Assembly (NCBI GenBank): GCA_030149405.1
Contig: JASBRM010000341.1
Location: 1 to 13,203, forward strand
DNA: 13,203 bases
Source: Neptuniibacter sp.
Lineage (GTDB): Bacteria > Pseudomonadota > Gammaproteobacteria > Pseudomonadales > Balneatricaceae
Reading direction: 5' to 3'
The translations under genes were made by a program, and so were the position numbers. Position 1 is the first letter of the stretch. Each line of letters starts with the position of its first letter. A model generated the notes under the pieces. It was not told where the DNA came from, made no database searches, and was given only the letters and a program-made list of their open reading frames with translations. Shown here one piece after another: positions 9,070 to 13,203 of this stretch.

Positions 9070-9342
9070 ATGAGCCGCACGGTACTTTGCCGCAAATACA
9101 AAGAAGAACTTGAAGGTCTGGACCGCCCACCTTACCCGGGCCCAAAAGGCCAGGAGATCTATGACACTGTCTCCAAAAAAGCCTGGAAAGAATGGACGGA
9201 TCACCAGACGATGATCATCAACGAAAAACACCTGAGCATGATGGACCCATCAACCCGCGAATTCCTGCAATCCGAGATGGAAAAATTCATGGATGGCGGC
9301 GATTACGAGAAAGCCGAAGGCTACGTACCACCTTCAAAATAG
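9070..9342 (+). CDS. yggX: YggX family probable Fe(2+)-trafficking protein
   Basis: A small cytoplasmic protein of 90 residues, the usual length, proposed to handle labile iron and protect iron-sulphur enzymes against oxidants. It opens [20 protein letters not shown] with the conserved Cys7 and keeps the family blocks [17 protein letters not shown] and [17 protein letters not shown] lies 8 bp before the ATG. The pairing with mutY is conserved in gammaproteobacteria and joins repair of oxidised DNA to iron protection. No hairpin terminator is visible between it and the tRNA promoter 17 bp downstream. Confidence 0.97.
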   Translation: MSRTVLCRKYKEELEGLDRPPYPGPKGQEIYDTVSKKAWKEWTDHQTMIINEKHLSMMDPSTREFLQSEMEKFMDGGDYEKAEGYVPPSK

Positions 9343-9359
9343 TTTTTTGTAACAAGTGG

Positions 9360-9388
9360 TTGACAGTTTTAGGCTAAGACGGTTTAAT
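9360..9388 (+). promoter_or_regulatory. Strong sigma-70 promoter of tRNA-Phe copy 1
   Basis: A perfect TTGACA at 9360-9365, a 17-bp spacer and TTTAAT at 9383-9388 (five of six) lie just before the first tRNA. The discriminator after the -10 box, ACGCGCC, is GC-rich, as in stringently controlled stable-RNA promoters. The start site would be near 9395. Confidence 0.85.
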
Positions 9389-9404
9389 ACGCGCCACCTG
9401 AGTT

Positions 9405-9480
9405 GCCCGGATAGCTCAGTCGGTAGAGCAGAGGATTGAAAATCCTCGTGTCGGTGGTTCGATTCCGCCTCCGGGCACCA
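9405..9480 (+). tRNA. tRNA-Phe (GAA), copy 1
   Basis: A 76-nt cloverleaf. The acceptor stem GCCCGGA pairs with TCCGGGC, the D arm is AGCTCAGTCGGTAGAGC, the anticodon arm AGAGGATTGAAAATCCTC has GAA at 9438-9440, and the T arm is GGTGG TTCGATT CCGCC with one G-U pair. The 3' CCA is encoded. It differs from the E. coli gene mainly in the T stem. It has its own promoter and terminator. Confidence 0.98.
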
Positions 9481-9499
9481 CTTAAAGGTCAAATTTGAA

Positions 9500-9524
9500 G
9501 CCTCGTTCTCAAACGGGGCTTTTT
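9500..9524 (+). terminator. Terminator after tRNA-Phe copy 1
   Basis: GCCTCGTT (9500-9507) pairs with AACGGGGC (9512-9519), with one T-G wobble and a CTCA loop, followed by TTTTT. It lies between the two tRNA genes, so the second copy depends on read-through or on its own promoter. Confidence 0.88.
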
Positions 9525-9555
9525 AGTCCTAAGACCTAACTCAGAAACAGTTTTC

Positions 9556-9631
9556 GCCCGGATAGCTCAGTCGGTAGAGCAGAGGATTGAAAATCCTCGT
9601 GTCGGTGGTTCGATTCCGCCTCCGGGCACCA
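9556..9631 (+). tRNA. tRNA-Phe (GAA), copy 2
   Basis: All 76 bases are identical to copy 1, including the GAA anticodon and encoded CCA, while the sequences on either side differ. No clear -35/-10 pair is visible in the 31 bp between the preceding terminator and this gene. It therefore probably relies on incomplete termination or on a promoter overlapping the terminator. Confidence 0.98.
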
Positions 9632-9640
9632 AATAAAACA

Positions 9641-9665
9641 GCCTCGCTCATAGCGGGGCTTTTTT
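9641..9665 (+). terminator. Terminator after tRNA-Phe copy 2
   Basis: GCCTCGCT (9641-9648) pairs with AGCGGGGC (9652-9659), with one T-G wobble and a CAT loop, then six T. It resembles the terminator of copy 1 in stem sequence but not in loop, so the tRNA-plus-terminator unit looks like an old tandem duplication. Confidence 0.9.
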
Positions 9666-9987
9666 ATTTGTACCCGAAGGCTGGATGAGAATCACGACCG
9701 TGGTTCGACAAAATGCGCCCACAGAAGCATTTTGGACAAGCAAGCCAAGCTTGCGCAGCCCTCTCACAAGAGAGGGGCTTAATTTCCAAGAAGGAAATTA
9801 AGATCATTCCGCCTCAGCAGATTATCACTCTCTCCTGCACGCAACCCTTAGCATCTAATTAACAACACTTCTGATAATTCAATCTGGTAAATAGGAGACC
9901 CCATAGGTTTCCGGGCCTGCCGCTGATAACCTTAGTCATTAAACCCGCGTACAATCAATACTGACTATCCATCATTGAGCTTTAATA
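9666..9987. other. Gene-free stretch with a tRNA-like remnant and a hairpin array
   Basis: No coding region is convincing here. Bases 9671-9722 faintly resemble a shrunken tRNA-Phe (CCCG, GGCT, GGAT-GAGAATC, then GTGGTTCGA at 9700-9708, identical to the T arm). Four hairpins then follow at 9709-9802. ATTCCGCCTC at 9806-9815 also equals ten bases of the tRNA-Phe T arm. From 9816 to the next gene I see only a possible -10 box, TACAAT at 9951-9956, for the following gene. Confidence 0.5.
9709..9802. repeat. Array of four consecutive inverted repeats
   Basis: CAAAATGC (9709-9716) pairs with GCATTTTG (9727-9734). GCAAGC (9740-9745) pairs with GCTTGC (9749-9754). CCCTCTC (9759-9765) pairs with GAGAGGG (9770-9776) around ACAA. 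CTTAATTTCC (9778-9787) pairs perfectly with GGAAATTAAG (9793-9802) around AAGAA. All stems are uninterrupted. This may be a dispersed repeat or a structured RNA; its nature is unknown. Confidence 0.7.
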
Positions 9988-10263
9988 ATGATCAAATTTT
10001 TCCGCATTATCAGCCTGTTAGAAGGGCTATCCTACTTGGCAATTTTAAGCGTCACACTGGGTTATATCAGCCGTGATTATGTCTCTTCAATCGGCATGAC
10101 CCACGGCATCCTGTTTATGATCTACATGATCATAGCCCTCTCGAACAATATAAACTGGTCATCACGACAGCAGTTAGGCTTGATGGCAGCAGCCGTAATC
10201 CCCTTCGCCTTTATCCCCACCGAGATCTATTTGCAGAAACAAGAACAGAAAAAACCGGCATAG
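9988..10263 (+). CDS. DUF3817-type small integral membrane protein
   Basis: A 91-residue inner-membrane protein of unknown function. It has about three hydrophobic segments: residues 8-27 (SLLEGLSYLAILSVTLGYIS), 38-52 (MTHGILFMIYMIIAL) and 64-80 (LGLMAAAVIPFAFIPTE). The N-terminal FRIISLLEGLSYL, the central HG.LF and the PFAFIP near the third segment agree with the DUF3817 pattern as I know it. The C-terminus is short, charged and probably cytoplasmic. The Shine-Dalgarno sequence is poor (GAGC). The TAG stop lies inside the loop of the terminator hairpin, so the gene ends without any 3' leader. It is monocistronic and converges on the AT-rich ATPase gene. Confidence 0.8.
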   Translation: MIKFFRIISLLEGLSYLAILSVTLGYISRDYVSSIGMTHGILFMIYMIIALSNNINWSSRQQLGLMAAAVIPFAFIPTEIYLQKQEQKKPA

Positions 10264-10274
10264 AGCCGGTTTTT
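10250..10274. terminator. Bidirectional terminator with the stop codon in its loop
   Basis: AAAAACCGGC (10250-10259) pairs with GCCGGTTTTT (10265-10274) around ATAGA; the loop holds the TAG stop of the DUF3817 gene. T tracts flank the stem on both strands, so it can also stop transcripts from the convergent ATPase gene, whose stop is 76 bp away. The intervening 10275-10349 has no gene. Confidence 0.9.
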
Positions 10275-10349
10275 GTTAGTTTATGGGGAGCTAGGCTAGG
10301 AGCCAGCGAAGCTAAAATTAACTCTGCCCCCATTTTTTTATTGCTCTCT

Positions 10350-12209
10350 TTACATGTGATTCTCGATATTCTGCTTCATACTGTCCTTTAGAATTTCGAG
10401 AAAAGTTTTGTTTCTAGACTTTGCGTCTTCGACAATCGCGTCATATGAGAGCACTGTAGTTGGGGTAGGTACCGATACACCACCCACCCCTTTCGTAGTA
10501 AATTCTTTATAGAAAACCTTTCCTTTAGAAAACAACGGATCTAAGCCAAATTGTTCCAGCCGCTCTGAAAGCTCGTCACTTATATGAATTACTGCGTAAT
10601 ACCAGATTCGCTGTATCTTGGGGCAATACTTCGCTAGTTTTGAGGCCCTCTGAAGGAGCTGGGTAACTGCATACATATTTGCTTCTTCATCATCGCTCTT
10701 CTTCTTAATTTCAACAATAACCACATCAGTTACTTCATTTCCAAATGGGTCTGAAGAAAAAATCATTGCAATATCTGGGCGTCCAGCTTCCTCCAACTCT
10801 TTATCAGTTGTGATTTCACGTATTATAGTATCCATCCTTTTTTCACTAAGAATGGTGCTAAAACTCATAAATTTGTCATCTAACAACCATGCGTTATTTC
10901 TATATAAACTTTCACAAAAGTCTTCTGACCTAAAAACATTTCTTTTAGGGACAATTAAGTTATGAATTTCATCTTCTGAATTACTAAAATCCATTGTGCT
11001 TATTTTCTGTATTATCTTTTCTCTATAAAGCACATATTCAGTCAATGCCCTAGAAGATAGCTCTAGCGATTTATCGTATGCTCTATCATCTAAGCTTTCA
11101 CATTCTAATATTTCCTTTTGCTCTTTAAAGAGCTTATCCTGAGCAGTTTTCAAGGCATCGTCCTTATCTACCAGACCTACGGTATCACTTTCAAAATAGC
11201 CCAATAAATGTGGGTACTTATTTTCAAAAGTTTTTCTGGTTTCCTTGTTTCTTTTTTCAATGGTGGGAACTTTGTCAGAAAGAAGTTTACCTATTTCTCG
11301 TTTGAACACTCTCTTTAAACTTTCAATAGGCATATCGCCGGGTAACGCTAAATTTTGTCTAGCACTATCCGCTCTAGCTTTAAAAATTTCAGAAGAGAAC
11401 AGAACTATAACCGAATAACCAATTGGTATAGATAGCTGTGGAAGTAAGCCAATTTCAATTGTTCTCCCATCTATGCAAACAGCGATTAAACTTCGCCCTC
11501 TCTCAGGCACTTTTCTGATGCTGTAGTGCATATTTACGCTATTGCATATGTCTATAGAGTCATCTTGGATCTCTATTAATTCCATATCAGGAAGATCACG
11601 ACTAGTAATGACAAGGCTGTCAGAAAAGAATTCTTTTTGCTTATTTTCCTTATCAACTGACAAGTCGATTCTGATATTAAAATCCCGACCTTCATTTCTC
11701 ATCTCATTAAAGGTTGGTAAGAAATGATCGATGATCCTATCTTTCAAAACATCAGGTTTTATATCCCCATATGATTTAATTTTTTTACCCTGAAAGCCTT
11801 TAAACTTTAGCTCTGTGTAATTCAGGCCATTTTTATGCTCAACAAGTGGAACTTCTGGGTCAAAATCGCTTTTAAATGTAAAGTGCCTTGAAAGTCCGGA
11901 GAAGAAACTATCTATATCCACTCGATCAAAATATTTTAAAAAAACAAGCCTACCAATGCCTTTATGAAAGCCATCTTTTGGCTTTAACAGCTTTTTGAAG
12001 CGTTCAAAGCTCTCATCAGTGAACCCTGTTCCATTATCACGAATACAAATTCGGAGTGTGTCGGGTTTATCATACGATTCAACGTATATTGAAATGGTGA
12101 TGTCATCAGCACCTGCATCCAAGGAATTTGCCAGTGCTTCATAGTAGACAAGCGCTAATGATGTATTGGGAAAGAAAAGTTCAATAGCGCCTTTTGTTTC
12201 AATATCCAT
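10350..12209 (-). CDS. GHKL (MORC/Hsp90-type) ATPase fused to a PD-(D/E)xK nuclease-like domain
   Basis: A 619-residue cytoplasmic protein. The N-terminal GHKL ATPase is complete: the N box EALANSLDAGAD (Glu24, Asn28, Asp31), DNGTGF at 58-63 and the lid KGIGR at 83-87. About 190-330 resembles the transducer-like second domain of MORC/MutL/Hsp90 proteins, followed by a charged, partly helical stretch. The C-terminal part (about 440-560) has a PD-(D/E)xK pattern: Asp479 in GRPDIAMIF, Glu500-Ile-Lys502 in VVIVEIKKK, then AVTQLLQRASKL. MORC-like ATPases fused or linked to nucleases are known from bacterial restriction and defence loci; a role in anti-phage defence here is inference. The start at 12209 follows AAGGA; an upstream ATG at 12245 has no such site. 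The gene is clearly AT-richer than its neighbours (16 of 60 G+C in 10861-10920 against 36 of 60 in 8221-8280, single-line samples), suggesting transfer. No methylase or partner gene adjoins it. The 110 bp before the start hold no gene. Confidence 0.85.
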   Translation of the reverse strand: MDIETKGAIELFFPNTSLALVYYEALANSLDAGADDITISIYVESYDKPDTLRICIRDNGTGFTDESFERFKKLLKPKDGFHKGIGRLVFLKYFDRVDIDSFFSGLSRHFTFKSDFDPEVPLVEHKNGLNYTELKFKGFQGKKIKSYGDIKPDVLKDRIIDHFLPTFNEMRNEGRDFNIRIDLSVDKENKQKEFFSDSLVITSRDLPDMELIEIQDDSIDICNSVNMHYSIRKVPERGRSLIAVCIDGRTIEIGLLPQLSIPIGYSVIVLFSSEIFKARADSARQNLALPGDMPIESLKRVFKREIGKLLSDKVPTIEKRNKETRKTFENKYPHLLGYFESDTVGLVDKDDALKTAQDKLFKEQKEILECESLDDRAYDKSLELSSRALTEYVLYREKIIQKISTMDFSNSEDEIHNLIVPKRNVFRSEDFCESLYRNNAWLLDDKFMSFSTILSEKRMDTIIREITTDKELEEAGRPDIAMIFSSDPFGNEVTDVVIVEIKKKSDDEEANMYAVTQLLQRASKLAKYCPKIQRIWYYAVIHISDELSERLEQFGLDPLFSKGKVFYKEFTTKGVGGVSVPTPTTVLSYDAIVEDAKSRNKTFLEILKDSMKQNIENHM

Positions 12210-12319
12210 AGTATTCCTTTCTACACAGCATCCTGCTGATGACAATCAAAAAGAATCTACATCATAACAAATAAAAAAAAAGTGAACAGGCAATCACATC
12301 AAACTAACAACCCTTAAAC

Positions 12320-13000
12320 CTAAGCAAAATCCATAGTAACAACAACGCGCTTTTCAGATGCGCTCACCGCAGGCGAGCGGTGCACAGCTCCTGCGCCTTC
12401 ATTGCCATACCATCCATCACCTTTCAGCAGCAGTACATCACCTTCGTTAACCTGCTGGATAGACTCATCATCAGTGTAAAGACCGGAAACATCATCGCTC
12501 AGGCCCTGATTACCGGCACCCAGCTTGGTACGATCCAGAACATCATTTGGAAGCCATTCAGACCCTGGGCCTTTGTACGTCGTAACTAAACGGCAGCCAA
12601 GCTTATCGGTATGGAATCGAGGGCACATCGCCCTATCCAACACCTGTAGCCTCAAGCCCACTTCTTCAAGATCAAACAGGCAACTGTACATATCCAGTAG
12701 CAGAGCCAGATCCTGTACAAACCTGGATTTTCCTTCCAGTTCTGGCAACAGGGACTTCAGGGAGTCTATGGCTCGTTCGTTGTTGATCACAGAACGCAAT
12801 TGAAAGTTAGGATGTTGATCAACTAGCTCTTGGCAGTACTGTTTAATCTGTTCAGTTAAGCTCCTTCGCAATACAACTATATTGATTTGTTCGTCGTAAA
12901 TGCTGGGGAATACATCCGGAACTGCGCCTTCAATAAAATTACTTTCGCTACTCTTCCCTTTGTAGCCCAGATCGTTCTCTCTGACTTCTGCAGCGTTCAT
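12320..13000 (-). CDS. DUF1826 protein, possible Fe/2-oxoglutarate-type fold, probably Zur-regulated
   Basis: A 226-residue soluble protein without signal peptide or membrane helix. The central and C-terminal blocks CPRFHTDKLGCRLVTTYKGP, GDVLLLKGDGWYGNEG and GAVHRSP match the DUF1826 family as I know it. Its biochemical function is unknown. His130-x-Asp132, His207 and Arg218 (ten residues between the last two) reproduce the metal triad and oxoglutarate-binding arginine spacing of Fe(II)/2-oxoglutarate dioxygenases; that assignment is my inference. DUF1826 genes have been linked with COG0523 metal chaperones in zinc-starvation gene sets. A near-consensus Zur box 16 bp upstream agrees. The start is supported by GAGGTGAGG seven bases before the ATG. 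Base composition is like the core genes, unlike the ATPase gene downstream. No terminator is seen after the stop. Confidence 0.8.
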   Translation of the reverse strand: MNAAEVRENDLGYKGKSSESNFIEGAVPDVFPSIYDEQINIVVLRRSLTEQIKQYCQELVDQHPNFQLRSVINNERAIDSLKSLLPELEGKSRFVQDLALLLDMYSCLFDLEEVGLRLQVLDRAMCPRFHTDKLGCRLVTTYKGPGSEWLPNDVLDRTKLGAGNQGLSDDVSGLYTDDESIQQVNEGDVLLLKGDGWYGNEGAGAVHRSPAVSASEKRVVVTMDFA

Positions 13001-13015
13001 AATTTAACCTCACCT

Positions 13016-13038
13016 CAATTGCTATAATATAACATATC
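13016..13038. promoter_or_regulatory. Predicted Zur (zinc uptake regulator) box
   Basis: The core GCTATAATATAAC (13021-13033) matches the gammaproteobacterial Zur palindrome GTTATAATATAAC at 12 of 13 positions; with flanks I count about 19 of 23. It begins 16 bp before the DUF1826 start codon. On the minus strand it overlaps a plausible promoter, TTGCCT (13049-13044) with a 17-bp spacer to TATAGC (13026-13021), so bound Zur would block initiation. It could also act on the plus-strand gene starting at 13163. Confidence 0.75.
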
Positions 13039-13162
13039 ATTTTAGGCAACATCATAAACGCTCTTTACTTCAAAACTTCTCAAAACCTTAACTAAACCGT
13101 AATTTTCCATAGCTAGCTTATTGGACCTTTAAAAAACAAATGGCTTCTGGAAGGTATCCCCC

Positions 13163-13203
13163 ATGTCTATGCTGCAAGGTTCACACACTCTGAAAGCGCT
13201 GGC
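13163..13203 (+). CDS. Start of an unidentified gene, cut by the window edge
   Basis: An open frame beginning MSMLQGSHTLKALA runs off the right edge. GGAAGG lies eight bases before the ATG, a good ribosome site. Fourteen residues are too few to recognise a family. It is divergent from the DUF1826 gene and shares the 162-bp intergenic region with the Zur box, so it may belong to the same zinc-response set. It could also be a chance frame. Confidence 0.4.
   Translation, partial: MSMLQGSHTLKAL

Noticed and set aside
9666..9987. CRISPR array or functional third tRNA in the gene-free stretch
   Set aside because: The inverted repeats differ in sequence and show no regular repeat-spacer pattern; the tRNA-like segment lacks a D arm and an acceptor stem.
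12210..12245. Twelve-residue extension of the ATPase from ATG 12245
   Set aside because: AAGGA sits just before ATG 12209, where the protein begins MDIETKGAIELFF as expected for the domain; no site precedes 12245.
13140..13193. Plus-strand ATG at 13140 as the start of the right-edge gene
   Set aside because: Its frame reaches a TGA at 13191-13193 after 17 codons, while the frame from 13163 stays open with a good ribosome site.

Overview
The window looks like a chromosomal segment from a marine-type gammaproteobacterium, probably near Oceanospirillales, Alteromonadales or Pseudomonadales. The grounds are a monofunctional hisB, the run asmA-like/mutY/yggX beside his genes (the order I recall from Pseudomonas), tRNA-Phe genes close to the enterobacterial sequence, and moderate GC. 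No species can be named from the sequence alone.

Left part (1-4745, all minus strand): the N-terminal 528 residues of an RND efflux pump and its periplasmic adaptor form one unit. It lies downstream of a compact histidine unit, hisB-hisH-hisF, which ends in a strong terminator at 2691-2717. hisA, usually between hisH and hisF, is missing: the hisH stop and hisF start overlap as TGATG.

Middle (4886-9342, plus strand): a soluble PAS-GGEEF diguanylate cyclase sits behind a leader holding a terminator-like hairpin and a perfect 20-bp palindrome. A probable operon of asmA-like gene, mutY (adenine glycosylase) and yggX (iron/oxidative protection) follows.

9360-9987: a strong promoter drives the first of two identical tRNA-Phe genes, each with its own terminator. 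Next comes about 320 bp without a gene, containing a tRNA-like remnant and four consecutive hairpins.

Right part: a small DUF3817-type membrane protein (plus) converges on an AT-rich minus-strand gene for a 619-aa protein. That protein joins a GHKL (MORC/Hsp90-type) ATPase to a PD-(D/E)xK nuclease-like domain; it is probably horizontally acquired and a candidate single-gene defence or DNA-processing factor. Beyond it is a DUF1826 gene with a near-consensus Zur box just upstream, which suggests expression under zinc starvation. Its protein shows an HxD...Hx10R pattern like 2-oxoglutarate/Fe(II) enzymes. The right edge holds the first codons of an unidentified plus-strand gene.

The most interesting items are the ATPase-nuclease gene, the Zur box with DUF1826, the hairpin array after the tRNAs, the missing hisA, and the palindrome before the cyclase.
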